Shown piece by piece: positions 10,201-21,201 of a stretch of 64,000 nt of DNA; the first letter of the stretch is position 1, and every line of letters begins with the position of its first letter. Under the pieces are notes generated by a model. The model did no database searches. It was given only the letters and a program-made list of their open reading frames with translations, and was not told the DNA's origin. The DNA comes from Bicyclus anynana (Eukaryota > Arthropoda > Insecta > Lepidoptera > Nymphalidae), in assembly GCF_947172395.1 (NCBI RefSeq), contig NC_069090.1, positions 4,474,291-4,538,290 of the forward strand, given 5' to 3'. The position numbers were made by a program, and so were the translations under genes.

Positions 10201-13200
10201 AAAATTGCTAATGCAGTCGTTTGTATTGACTTGTTATTAAACCAAAAATAATAAAGGACGTGGTACACTACTTTAAAAATCGCGCGGCTTTGTAAAATAG
10301 TGAACCACGTTCGCTAGTTTATAATATCATTTTCTTAAATTATCAATAATAGTAGGCTTTTAATAATTATTTAACTGTTTCTAATTTTGGTATTGATGAT
10401 TTCTGATTTCGTTAATATATTTCTATTTTTGGTATTCCTGATTTCCATAATATATCGCAGGTTGACTTCATTTTCCACGGTGCAGCGACTGTCCGTTTCG
10501 ACGAGGCGCTGAAAACAGCAGTGGAGATCAATGTCCGGGGCACCAGAGAGATGCTGCATCTGGCTCGCTCCTGCACCAAACTACGAGCTTATGTACACAT
10601 CTCGACCGCCTATAGGTAATCTTGAATAATCTCATCATCATCAGACTAACGGCCTACTACAGGGATACGCCTCCTTGCTTATCATCATCATTAACAACCC
10701 ATATTCGGCTCACTGTTGAGCACGAATCTCCTCTCAGAATGAAAGGGGTTAGGCCTTAGTCCACCACGCTGACCAAATGCGGATTGGCACAAGTAGGGAA
10801 TTAACGCCTATAGGTAATCTTGAATAATCTCATCATCATCAGACTAACGGCCTACTACAGGGATACGCCTCCTTCCTTATCATCATCATTAACAACTCAT
10901 ATTCGGCTCACTGTTAAGCACGAGAGTCATCTCACAATGAAAGGGGTTAGGCCTTAGTCCACCACCATGACCAAATGCGTATTGGTAGACTTCACACCCG
11001 TAGAGAATTAAGAAAACTCTGCAGGTTTCTTCATCGTTTGAGACACGTGATATATATGAAGCGTGGTGGACTATTGGCCTAGCCCCTCTCATTCCGAGAG
11101 GAGACTTGTGCTCCTCCGAGCCAAGTGAGCCGAATATGGGTTGCTAAAATGAAGTGACCTACACCAATGTAATTACAACTTCATTACTGTAGGTAGGCAA
11201 AAATTAATACACCGAATAACCGAATAATTAAAAAAACATTTAGTATTTAGTCCTTGCCTGTACAGTTTGGCGAGAGTATCGATATGTTAAATAATTGTTA
11301 TATCTTATCAATAAAAAAAATTAAAAAAAAAAATTGTTATTTTAAATATTCGAGAACGTGCACATTATTGATAAGAAACAGGAACAATTGTATCATTATT
11401 ATAAGTACCTATTTATCCTCCATCAGCTGAAAAGATACTTGCATAAACAAATGCTATGCTTGTAGCATACAGAATTTATTTCCTGTCGAAGACTAATGAT
11501 AACAATCGGTAATCGTGCCATTATTGCAATAAAATATCTACTCGAACAAACGAGATATGCTCGGAGCATCTCTGCATGATCGAATCAGTAAAGAAGCAAT
11601 CCGCTGAATAACCAATGTCCAAAGAGTTGCAAAGCTGAAGAGACAATGAACGGGGCAAATAGTTTTAAGTGCCGATGGACGTTGGGGTCCCAAGGTGCTG
11701 GAATGGGCCTTCTCCTGTATGAAGGGATGCCTGGTCCTGTTAAAATAAGCTGGTAATGTTAGAGATATTCTTTTATGACTTTTTTTTTTGTTATAAAGAA
11801 TATTTGCCATATCTTATAAATATGACCAATATTCCCATTCCTTTCAACTCGCAACTAATCGGGAAAGACTGTATTAGGAATGGGTACGACAAAATGGTAC
11901 AAACGGGGCGGGGATCGAACCACCACCCCTCAGTGATGAGTCCGACCGCTTTTACCGTTGAACTATGGAGGCTCTATTCAATAGCAAGTTAGCCTTTGAC
12001 TGCGATCTCACCTGATGGTAAAGGCTCTATTTAGTGGCAAGTTGACTGCTATCTCACCTGATGATAAGTGACGATGCTTTCTAAGATGGAAGTGGGCTTA
12101 CTTGGAAAAGGTATAAGTTTATTACCGGTTACTACATGGCATTGTACCGGAACGCTAAATCGCTTGGTGGTAGGTACGTCTTTGCCGGTAGGGTGCTAAC
12201 TAGCTACTACCAGACCAGCTGGTCTATTCACTAATTTGGTCTCTACTAACAACCTAATAAAAAAGAACATCAAATTAATCGAGAAACCTATTGTATGATA
12301 TCCACGAGGGATTGTGAGACATCGGTTACATAGAATCTCTATTTTGTATGTCAAACTTAGTGAATTAGCTCTTTCTACAGTCGCAAGCGTCATTCCCATA
12401 CATTTCTTTAGTTTTTAATGCGTTAGCGTTTGTAAAGAGAGAATCGAAACAGAGAATCGTCTGGGCCTCGCCAGGCCAGACCTGCGTCAGTTTAGAAAAT
12501 ACAGAATCCTAGACTGATGCGAGTTGAGAATCGAATCCAGAACCTCCAAGTCGATATCCACAGTACTGACAACTGTGCCAGTGAGGTCGTCTAACTTAGG
12601 TCTAAGATGTTCCAACGATGATGTCGAAATCTCAAAATTAGTAATATTTGGACGCAGCGATTGACATTCAACCTCGCCCAGTGACCATATTATACTACGA
12701 ATAAAATATTAACCAATTCTAAGTAAATGTCTTCTATGGCCTTAGCCTTCGCTTAATTTGGCTAAACCCTGTATCGAACCAATAATATTGACGACCTCAA
12801 AGAGGTCCTGGGTTCGATCCCCAGCGATCTGATCAGCGATTTAGATCTGATCAGTCTTATATATTTATACTAGCGGACGCCGGCGACTTCGTTCGCGTGA
12901 AACCCTACCCCTATTTACTCTACCCTACCCCTATTCAATGTATTTTATGTCCGACTACTGATTCTAAGCTACCTCTCCATCAATTTTCAGTTCACTCGCT
13001 CTTAAGTTATAAATAGTGTTTCTTTTATACTATAACTAGCGGACCCGGTCAAGCTTCGCTTTAACTCATTACCTACCCCTATCATATTCTACTCTCACCC
13101 TACTCCTAGATTAGCCCTACCCTACTCCTACCCTACACCTACCCCACCAAACTCCCACCCTACACCTACCCTACCATACCCTATTCAACCCTACCTATAC

Positions 13201-16200
13201 TGTACCCCTACTCTAAGTATCCCATGTCCTTCTCCTGTTTCTAAGCTACCTCTCCACCAATTTTCAACCTAATCGGTCCAGCAGTTCTTGAGTTATAAAT
13301 GGTGTAACAAACCCGACTTTCTTTTATATAGGTAATATAGATATAGATAGATAATGATATTTTTAATTCTGGCTGTTTTTGGTGCATTTGCTGAAAAAAA
13401 AACGCACGCACTTTGCTATCTGTGTAAAAATGACAATGTTATGTTTTCCCAAGACATCATCTGGAAAACAGGGCAAAGATGCAAACTTATTTCCTGAAAG
13501 TGTGTTCAAAAAGTGTATTTCCTCGCAAATGTGTTTTATAACGTCGTATGACATACGTGCGCTTTGATAATTACAGTCTCTGCTTCCTTACTATACTCGT
13601 AGTTCTCGCCAAGACTCGAGCTGCAATATCGCCTCGGCTGTATTTTTCAACTTACCGCACTTATATCATATTGCTCATGCATTAGGCAAGATCGCCTTCA
13701 AGGGCTAACATGTCATAGAATAAAAAAATGTTTTCTGTGGCTGTATTTTATCGTCATATTCCCACGGGAACGGGAAATGTGCAGTTGAAATCGCTGGGTC
13801 GTCTGGTTTTTGGATATAAATAAGTTATCCAAGTTAGACGTTCAAACAATTATAAAATACTAAACTGTTATTTCAGCAATTGCCCTCTAAAAGAGATAGA
13901 CGAGAAATTCTACGACGCATTACTGGCCGGTGACAAGTTGATAGACCTCGTGGAGAATATGGATGTCAAAACATTGGACAGCATCACCCCAGGGTAAGAA
14001 TATTCATGTATTAACATTTCCATAATTTTTTTTTAATTAAATGAGCTTGTAATAACTTTTTTTTGATCGACTTCAAAAAGGAGGGTTCTCAAGTTTATCT
14101 GTTTAGGGTATGTTTTTTTTGTTGATTTAATAGTTGTTGAGTGGAAAAGGATTAGATAACTGTCAAAGGCGTCTTTACCCTACACACATCGTTCACAAGT
14201 ACGTGACTTCACTCAAGGTCATTCTCTGCCATTCTAGGGTCTTACTTTGGTTAATAATAATAATAATAATAATTTATTTGCCAAATTGTGGGTTACAAAT
14301 AGATCTTACAATAATAGTATGATTTCCAACACAATTTACCGAGTAAATCAGCGTGCAAATTTTTACCAATATTTTACAATAGTACTTATGTTATACACAT
14401 TAGTTAAAAATTATTCACGAGAAAAAATATTTAAGTAGATCCGAAAATTACTAAAATAGGTGAACTCGTCAACACCTTGAAGTTATGGGAAATACTCCCG
14501 AGCACCCTGTATACTCGTAGCTGGCTTGTAAAGTAGCACTTCTAGTCAATTGGAATTGTACAGTGATATGCATAATGCTTTCCCAGGTTGCTTGGGGAAT
14601 TCCCGAACACATACGCCTACACCAAGTCAGCGGCTGAGGATATAGTGCAGAAATACTCGAAGGGACTCCCCGTGGCTGTGTTTAGACCATCTATAGGTAA
14701 GCTAGTTGATTTATGTATACTAATATTATAAAGCTGAAGAGTTTGTTTGTTTGATTAAACGCGCTAATCTCAGGAACTACTGGTCCGATTTGAAAAATTC
14801 TTTCAGTGTTAGATAGCCCATTTATCGAGGAAGGCTATAGGCTATTATCCACATATTCCTACGGGAACGGGAACCACGCGGGTGAAACCGCGCGGCGTTA
14901 GCTAGTATTATTATAAAGCTGAAGAGTTTGTTTGATTGAACGCGCTAATCTCAGGAACTACTGGTCCGATTTGAAAAATTCTTTCAGTGTTAGATAGCCC
15001 ATTTATTGAGGCTATATATTATCCCCATATTCGTACGGGAACGGGAACGACGCCGGTGAAACCGCGCGGGGTCAGCTATAGTAAATTATAAGCGTATTTT
15101 TAACGTCCCATTACGGAACCAGCAAGGTTAGTAAGCATCTCGGCATAATGACTAATGAGTCACTACATCGTTTTGTGCTTTTGCATTTAGCATTGTGTTT
15201 TCAACGAAATTATTTAATTATCGTAATTTTATGGCGATAATAAAGTAGTGTTTGTAGCAAGTAGTAACGTTATTTTAACGAAAATCCGTTATTTACCTCA
15301 TTTCGTTAAAAATGTTAGATGATCGAATAACAAAATCACTTGATGTAAAATGGCTACCTATATGTAAATCACAAAACCGAAAATAGGATGAAAAACGATG
15401 TAATCACTCATTATTTGAATGGTACACTGAAATACATAATGACCCTGCAATTAGGAGGAGGATGAAAATCCACACCCCTTTCGGTTTCTACACGACATCA
15501 TACCGGATCATCTATCTATACGTATTCTGTTTCAGTGATTGGAACAGCGAGGGAACCGCTTCAAGGATGGATCGACAATGTTTACGGACCCACCGGTGTA
15601 AGTGTGAATTTACATCTACTTAACTTGAGATTTATACGAGTTCGTTGTTGTTGTCAACCCGGCGGTTGTTATTCGGCTCACTGCTGAGCTCGAGTCTCCT
15701 CTCAGAATGAGAGGGGTTAGGCCAATAGTCCACCACGCTGGCCCAATGCGGATTGGCAGACTTCACACACGCAGAGAATTAGGAACATTCTCTGGTATGC
15801 AGGTTTCCTCACGATGCTTTCCTTCACCGTTTTAGACACGTGATATTTAATTTCTTAAAATGCACACAACTGAAAAGTTGGAGGTGCATGCCCCGGACCG
15901 GATTCGAACCCACACCCTCCAGAATCGGGGGCAGAGGTCATATCCACTAGGCTATCACGGAATCGATGAGATAATGAGAATAATACATATAAGGTATTAA
16001 AACAATGACATACGTAAGCTTTCCTTTATTGATAGTGATTATTGATTACTTGAAATTCATTTCAACGCTAATTGTAAACAATGGCCGGATATCAATTAAT
16101 TGAAAAACACTGATTTTTAAATAAAAAAAAATTAAAATAAAGCAAACACAAAGGTCTCTTGTATGTTAAATGTTTGAATATGAAGTGGCAAGTTGTATTA

Positions 16201-19200
16201 CTTGCATCGTCATTTTTGTTGTCTTTATATGGTTTTGGAAATTTTATTTTAACAAAATAATGAGGTGGATGACTTTACAACTGAACATTGTAGAGTGGAC
16301 TTTGTAGACGGAGGTCCTGGGTTCGATCCCCGGCTGGGCCGATTGAGGATTTCTTAATTGGTCTAGGTCTGGGAGGCTTCGGTCGTCGCTAGTTACCACC
16401 CTACCGCCACGTACCGCCAAGCGATTTAGCGTTCCGATACGATGCCGTGTAGAAACCGACCGTGTTGACTACAATCTCACCTGATGTTAAGTGAGGATGC
16501 AATCTAAGATGGAAGCCGACTAACTTGTTAGGAGTAGGATGAGATCCACACACCTTTCGGTTTCTACACGACATCGTACCGGAACGCTAAATCGCTTGGT
16601 GGCACGTCTTTGTCGGTAGGGCGGTAACTAACCACGGCCGAAGCCTCCCACCAGCCAGATCTGGACCAATTAAGAAAATCTCAATCGCGGACCCAGCGGG
16701 TAATCGAACCCAGGACCTCCGTCTAGTAAATCCACCGCACATACCAATGCGCCACGGAGGTCGTCAAAAGCCCATAAAGAAGTAAACGTCCATCGGTTAA
16801 TAATGATGATGCTTCAGGTGGTGGTGGGTGCTGCAGTGGGTCTCATGCACGCACTGCTGGGGAACCCCAAAGCCATCGCCGACCTTGTGCCCGGTGACAT
16901 GGTGGTGAACGGCTGCATAGCGGCCGCGTGGAAGACTGCTAAGGACTACCCCGGGAACTACGAGGAAGCTCCCGTGGATCAGCTGCCGACGATTTATAAT
17001 TACGTTTCTTCAGAGCAAGCGCCTATTTCTTGGAGTAAGTTTTAACTGTTTATAAACATAGGCATACATATATCTAGTCGGGTTTTCCTTCCTGACGCTA
17101 TAAGTCCAGAATGCACGAACCGATTTCCACGGTTTTGCATTCGTTGGAAAGGTCTCGGGCTCCGTGAGGTTTATAGCAAAGAAAATTCAGGAAAAAAATC
17201 AACGTAGGGTATGGGTAGGGTAGGGGTAGGGTAGAGGTAGCTGAAAGTTTACATCGAGTTTCACGCGGCCGAAGTCGCGGGCGCCCGCTAGTTTTCTTAT
17301 ATAAGTACTTGGGTGTTTTATACAGGATGTTCAGGAGTATATCCCATAACTCTAGGGTTATATTCTTTATGAAAATTTAATTAAAAATGTCTAAGGAGCA
17401 TGTGTTCTAAAATGAATATTTTCGGTATAAAAAATATTTCTTTTGTAAATGCAAGTATAGATAAAGGCGTGTGTTACATGGATAGACAGAATTATTTGTA
17501 TTACTTTGTATGATAACATAATATAATAAAAATATTAGTTATGCAGTTCGGCTTCTTTAAATGGACTCGTCAACTCCTTGAAGTTATGGGAAATACTCTG
17601 TATATACGGACAATGAACAAGCAGGTAAACCTGATGTTAAAAGGTCTTTACATACATATACATTAGAATCCCAAGAGGGCTCTGGCGTCCGCTAGTCATC
17701 ATCATATTAACAACCCATATTCGGCTCACTGTTGAGCACGAGTGCATTATGAGAGGAGACTCGTTAGTCGAGCGTGGTGGAATAAGGTCCACTAGCCCAA
17801 TGCGGATTGGCAGACTTCAGACGCACGTAGAGATTTAAAAAAAATCTCAGATATGCAGGTTTTCTCACGATGTTCTTCATTCACCGTTTGGGAAATGTGA
17901 TAGGTACTTAATTTCTTGTAATTCCGCTAGTAACTTGTTATTATTATATTTAGTTTATTTATTTATTTATTTATTTAGAAAGGAAAACTTACAGCTAAAT
18001 ACAAAGATAATAAAAGTAACAACATAGAAACAGATTATAGCCAATTACAAGTTTTCGCAAATAAATTTTACATATTAGATAGCAAGCTCGCAAGGAAAAC
18101 ATACTTCAATAAAACATAATCCTATATATATAAAAAAAAAAGAGATAATGATAAAAATAATAGAGATACAATAATATAAAAGACGAAAGAGAAAACAGAA
18201 CAACAAAACTAAATTGATAAGTAAACAAGCTAGCTTAACATATACAAGTTAAAGTACTCTGTGGCCAGTGATTTACGGGCAGTGGTAGCCGAGGTACAGA
18301 AGAGGTCAATTTCTTGGTCAGTCAATCTCAATTTATTAAAAGAAAGACATGACCGAGGTATATAAGAATTGTTTCTAAATTTAGTATGCGCAGACGCCTT
18401 ACACAAAATTGAATGTGATCGAGGATGAGTATTAATTGGGACTCTGAAATATAATTTACTGAGGAGCAGGCCACAGTCAACCGAATTATTTACAATATTA
18501 AGTAAGTAGGTGATGTCATTAATATTCCTTCTTATAGATAGTGGAAGTAGGTGCATTCGAGCACACGCTTATTCATAGCTCATGGTAGATGGTAGTTTAA
18601 ATCGATATTTAAGAAATCGTATAATTTTTTTCTGGATTCGTTCAATACGTTGAATATACACATCGTATTGAGGGTTCCATACTTGAGATGCATATTCAAG
18701 ATTGCTTCTAACTAAAGCACAGTAAAGTATTTTAATTGTTTTTAATTGAGTGAAATCTTTTGATGATCGGCATAGGTACCCTAACATTTTTGATGCTTTA
18801 TTAACAATTTGATTTAAATGTTCACTGAATAAAAGTTTGCTATCGATTATAACACCTAAATCGCGTACTTCAGAAACCTTGTCTAGCACATGATCTTTAA
18901 TTTTATAATTAGATTGAAAAACGTTACGTTTTCGTGTAAAACTAATTGTACAACATTTAGATACGTTGAGATCTAGTCTATTTATATTACAGTAGCGATC
19001 AAGTCTAAATAGATCATCCTGCAAAAGCATTTGGTCATTAAGATTGTTCACTACCCTGAAAATCTTCATGTCATCAGCAAAGAGCAAAAATTCTGAATTT
19101 TGAAAGCAAGCATCAATGTCATGAATAAATATAATAAATAATAGGGGCCCCAGCAAAGAACCTTGAGGGACACCGGATGGTACATTACTCCAATGCGACG

Positions 19201-21201
19201 TGTAACCATTGAGAACCACAGCTTGACATCTATTATTTACATAAGAAGAGAACCATCGAAACAAGTCACCTCTTATTCCGGCCATAGAAAGTTTGATTAG
19301 CAGTAGGTCGTGGTCAATTCTATCAAAAGCTTTGCTGTAATCTGTGTAAACTGCATCTACTTATAGAGTAAGTTCATCTCTATCAGCTAATTTATTCAAG
19401 CCTCTATGTGGCTAGGCATCCTTTTCGTAATAGGAGAGGGTACATGGAGCTTAGACCCACCATGCTACTCCATGAAGCTTCAATAGCTCGACGGTAAAGA
19501 GGCCGGACTTACCACCGAGGGTGGTGGATCGATCCCCAGCCGCTGGACCAATGTCGTACCCATTCCTAACACTGTTTTCTTACTAGGGATGTTAAATTCA
19601 TTAACGACCCCTATCAAATGACCGGAATAATGATAATGACCGGCACCGACCTCTTAACGTGCTCTCCGATGCACGGCACGGATGTAAAGTAAGCTAATGT
19701 TCATATTTTCCACAGACCACTTTATGAAAAGCAACGAGATGCACGGTCTGCGAATGCCCGCGAATGCAGCGATATGGTCGTATCTGTTCTTCCTGACGCC
19801 CTCCAAGTTCCTGTACAAACTCTACTGCTTCTTCCTGCACTGGGTGCCGGCGTACATAGTGGACGCTGTCTTAGTTCTGATTGGGAAGAAACCTATGTAA
19901 GTTTTTAGTAAAGTTAGGATTTATACCTACTAAATGCATTGGCGTATCTAGAATTATTTCCTGGGGTGGGCCTACATATCACTGAACAGAGACGACACTC
20001 AATATAAAAATTTCGTTAGCAATATTTGTAGACGCAGACCTCTGAAATGGCTCGAATTATTTATTATTTTTCTTTGTATCTATGGTAGGTATCAGAAAAG
20101 GTCATAATATATTTTTCAAAATATTTATTACTTATAGGTTTCTCTTTATTATAAGTTGTATTTGTTATTATTTGATATTTTAAATGATATTTTCTGTAAA
20201 ATTATTAGTATTTCGGCGTTCATCATAGAATTTCAAATCGGTAGCCCAGTATCCTAGGATAGGCACTGGACTATTCTAGGGTGGGCCCGGCCCACCCGGC
20301 CCACCCGCTATATACGCCTATGATTAAATGATTGTTGAAAACTGCATCAATATAGTATAGGTACCTACTTACTTAGTTTTGGTTTTGCACAAACATTATT
20401 TTTCACTGCAGGGCCTCTGGTGAGTTGTCACCATAACATCAATCAAACCTGTAACTATTATTGAAAACCTGAAACCATCATTAAAAACCTTACTCGGACT
20501 AGTAGTTTTGAAGATACGTAACGACATTGGTTTTCCCAGGCAACAAAAACGCAAGCTACACAGCGTCTTCGCCGGCGTAGACGAGGTCCCCGATATCTGA
20601 CGTCACTTAGACGGGAGCTTTTAACCCATGATCTCGGGGACACCTGAACTGATACACTCACTCAGAGGAGACGCCCTTATATTCTGCTTCTGCCTTCGGG
20701 CCCCATCGTACACCTTACGATAACCAGAACTTACGAATATTTGAACTTAAAGTTATAGTTTATAGATATACTTAGATATAGATATTCTTAAACAGATATT
20801 TTGTACACCTACTCGTACCTACACATACCTACGTATCTTTTCTTTTTTACAGGTTAAGAAAAGCTTATAAGAAAATAGAGAAATTCTCCGGAGTCCTCGG
20901 ATATTTCGCCCTCAGGGAGTGGAAGTTTCATAACAAAAACACCATAAAATTACACCAAGAATTGTGCGAAACAGACAAAGATCTCTTCCACTTTGACCTC
21001 AGCACCTTAGATTGGGACGAGTACTGTAGAGCTTACGTCAAAGGAGTAAGGATTCACCTCCTGAAGGACCCTCTCGATACCATACCGCAAGGTAGAAGGA
21101 AACAATTCAGACTGAAGCTGTTACACTATTTCTTTATTAGTGTCATTTGCTTCGCTTTAATAAAATTATTTATTTTCTTAATAAGAATGCTATTAGGTTA
21201 A
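7253..21201 (+). CDS. FAR: Fatty acyl-CoA reductase (FAR1 of this window), 5' exon missing
   Basis: NAD(P)H-dependent reductase that converts fatty acyl-CoA to fatty alcohol. Exons, all GT-AG and phase-consistent: 7253-7346, 9234-9356, 10461-10615, 13877-13993, 14587-14696, 15536-15597, 16818-17034, 19716-19896, 20853-21201 (stop TAA). They give about 468 residues against a usual 510-530. Visible landmarks: SCPDIKKLYLLTRPKK at the start, HGAATVRFDE and HISTAYSNC (exons 3-4), the catalytic Y-x-x-x-K in NTYAYTKSAAED (Y172/K176 of the fragment), RPSI, GWIDNVYGPTG, DLVPGDMVVNGCIAAAW, then the FAR_C domain (FDLSTLDWDEYCRAYVKGVR). The C-terminus ends in a hydrophobic stretch of about 23 residues, consistent with a tail anchor. 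The first exon with the TGGTGFxG dinucleotide-binding motif was not found between 1 and 7250. It is either upstream of the window or lost. The first visible exon needs two bases from it (phase 2), as in an R codon before SCP. Family assignment is firm; substrate is not predictable. Confidence 0.93.
7535..7830 (-). repeat. SINE B, inverted
   Basis: From the tail ACAAGTTAGCC through GCGGTACGTCTCGGTAGGGT to the head with GGATCGAACCCAGGACCTTT and GCGCCACGAAGGCCGTC. In FAR1 intron 1. Confidence 0.7.
8533..8895. mobile_element. MITE-like inverted repeat rich in GTATCT/AGATAC
   Basis: Left block AGTATCTGAAATACGAG (about 8559) is the exact complement of CTCGTATTTCAGATACT at about 8862-8878. The left end CAGTGATGTATAAAATAC resembles hAT termini. 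In FAR1 intron 1. Confidence 0.5.
8936..9114. mobile_element. MITE with long terminal inverted repeats
   Basis: Left end ATGCTAGCCACCCACCATCC (8936 on) and right end GGATGGTGGGTGGCTAGCAT (to 9114) are inverted over 25 bases with one mismatch. The inverted match resumes inward (GCGCTAACG... and CATCCGATAAAACT), so most of the 179 bases can fold as one hairpin. It ends 119 bases before FAR1 exon 9234-9356. A relative lies at 50105-50233. Confidence 0.75.
10607..11145. repeat. 198-bp tandem duplication over a FAR1 splice donor, then SINE E pieces
   Basis: Bases from 10607 (CGCCTATAGGTAATCTTG) recur at 10805 with few changes. The unit is the last 9 bases of exon 10461-10615, its donor, and about 180 bases of intron including part of an inverted SINE E. 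The second unit runs on into SINE E to about 11047. A short + strand SINE E piece follows at 11058-11143. Confidence 0.8.
11545..11975. mobile_element. RTE-type LINE fragment (+) and SINE A (-)
   Basis: 11545-11710 (+) is a fragment of the RTE-like ORF end (GCCGATGGACGTTGGGGTCC). About 11790-11975 (-) is SINE A, a tRNA-headed family: GCCTCAATAGCTCAACGGTA, GGTGGTTCGATCCCCGCC, and a tail with GGGAATATTGGTCA and ATGGCAAATATTCTTT. Confidence 0.6.
11985..12225 (-). repeat. SINE B, inverted partial
   Basis: Tail and body (ACTGCTATCTCACCTGATGA, TACCGGAACGCTAAATCGCT) without the tRNA head. The tail region is partly duplicated (GACTGCGATCTCACC at 11999 and GACTGCTATCTCACC at 12045). Confidence 0.6.
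12410..12595 (-). repeat. SINE D, longest copy
   Basis: The - strand gives GACGACCTCACTGGCACAGT, then GATTCGATTCTCAACTCG and a body ending in AAAACTAA. In FAR1 intron 3. Confidence 0.5.
12880..13350 (-). repeat. CCTAC-rich low-complexity repeat
   Basis: Follows GCGGACGCCGGCGACTTCG. It holds many imperfect copies of CCTACC/CCCTA-type pentamers (CCCTACCCTACTCCTACCCT and so on), then ACCTCTCCACCAATTTTC. Relatives, inverted or direct, are at 17090-17295 and 38565-38765. In FAR1 intron 3. Confidence 0.6.
14247..14300. repeat. (TAA)n microsatellite at a LINE-like 3' end
   Basis: (AAT)n at about 14251-14273, followed by TTTATTTGCCAAATTGTGGG. Similar (AAT)n-plus-TTTATT starts occur at 43368-43400 and 59825-59860, which looks like antisense 3' tails of a LINE family ending in (ATT)n. 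Confidence 0.5.
14714..15081 (+). mobile_element. Two Helitron-like copies in tandem
   Basis: In FAR1 intron 5. Copy one spans about 14714-14906 (TATACTAATATTATAAAGCT to CGCGCGGCGTTAGCTAGTA). Copy two, at 14907-15081, repeats the same sequence head to tail (TATTATAAAGCTGAAGAG to CGCGCGGGGTCAGCTATAG). The end-to-start junction is exact, as for insertion next to an earlier copy or tandem rolling-circle products. Confidence 0.65.
15669..15962 (-). repeat. SINE E, full length
   Basis: Complete inverted copy in FAR1 intron 6, from ATTCGGCTCACTGCTGAG to the tRNA-like head (GGATTCGAACCCACACCCTC ... CATATCCACTAGGCTATCACG). Confidence 0.75.
16285..16768. repeat. Two SINE B copies tail to tail
   Basis: A + strand copy (about 16285-16455) lacking its tail meets a complete - strand copy (about 16456-16768) that ends in its tRNA-like head. 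Both share the body sequence, giving a large imperfect inverted repeat in FAR1 intron 6, shortly before exon 16818-17034. Confidence 0.7.
16778..16817 (+). mobile_element. RTE-type 3' tail forming the 3' end of FAR1 intron 6
   Basis: GTAAACGTCCATCGGTTAAT followed by AATGATGATG is the last part of the RTE-like 3' end seen elsewhere (for example about 29043-29090). The splice acceptor (CTTCAG) comes straight after the GATGAT tail, and the exon starts at 16818. Confidence 0.6.
17697..17930 (-). repeat. SINE E, inverted, head-truncated
   Basis: ATCATCATATTAACAACCCA at the start, then the SINE E body. It directly precedes the tail of the degenerate LINE at 17945. Confidence 0.65.
17945..19402 (-). 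mobile_element. 5'-truncated non-LTR retrotransposon (CR1/Jockey-like), degenerate reverse transcriptase
   Basis: Sits in FAR1 intron 7 on the opposite strand. The - strand encodes the end of a reverse transcriptase: DYSKAFDRIDHDLL (about 19330), GVPQGSLLGPLLFIIFIHDI, the catalytic FADD box (FADDMKIF), then the thumb/connection region to the C-terminus at about 18230. Two in-frame stops are visible, one just before VDAVYTDYSKAFD (about 19360) and one at 18569-18571, after STMSYE. The reading frame continues beyond both, so these are simple point nonsense changes. The 5' end is cut near 19400, as usual for target-primed insertion. The 3' end is a run of (TTTA)n on the + strand at about 17952-17976, i.e. 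a (TAAA)n tail. Clade is judged from motifs only. Confidence 0.85.
19475..19585 (+). repeat. SINE A, head part
   Basis: CTTCAATAGCTCGACGGTAA and GGTGGTGGATCGATCCCCAG, then GTCGTACCCATTCCTAACAC. The tail is missing. In FAR1 intron 7. Confidence 0.6.
19936..20322. mobile_element. hAT-like MITE
   Basis: Ends CATTGGCGTATCTAGA and CTATATACGCCTATG are roughly inverted. Inner parts carry GGGGTGGGCC and GGGTGGGCCCGGCCCACC. In FAR1 intron 8. Confidence 0.4.
20400..20715. repeat. Dispersed repeat N, inverted relative at 56450-56870
   Basis: CGTCTTCGCCGGCGTAGACG, GGTCCCCGATATCTGACGTC and GGCAACAAAAACGCAAGCTA reappear inverted at about 56690-56790. The flanks also match: AGAGGAGACGCCCTTA here and TAAGGGCGTCTCCTCT there. 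No intact frame. Probably a retroelement piece. Confidence 0.5.

Noticed and set aside
12895..13340. Telomere-like CCCTA repeats
   Set aside because: Insect telomeres are TTAGG/CCTAA. Here the pentamers are irregular and tied to a dispersed element that also occurs at 17090 and 38565.
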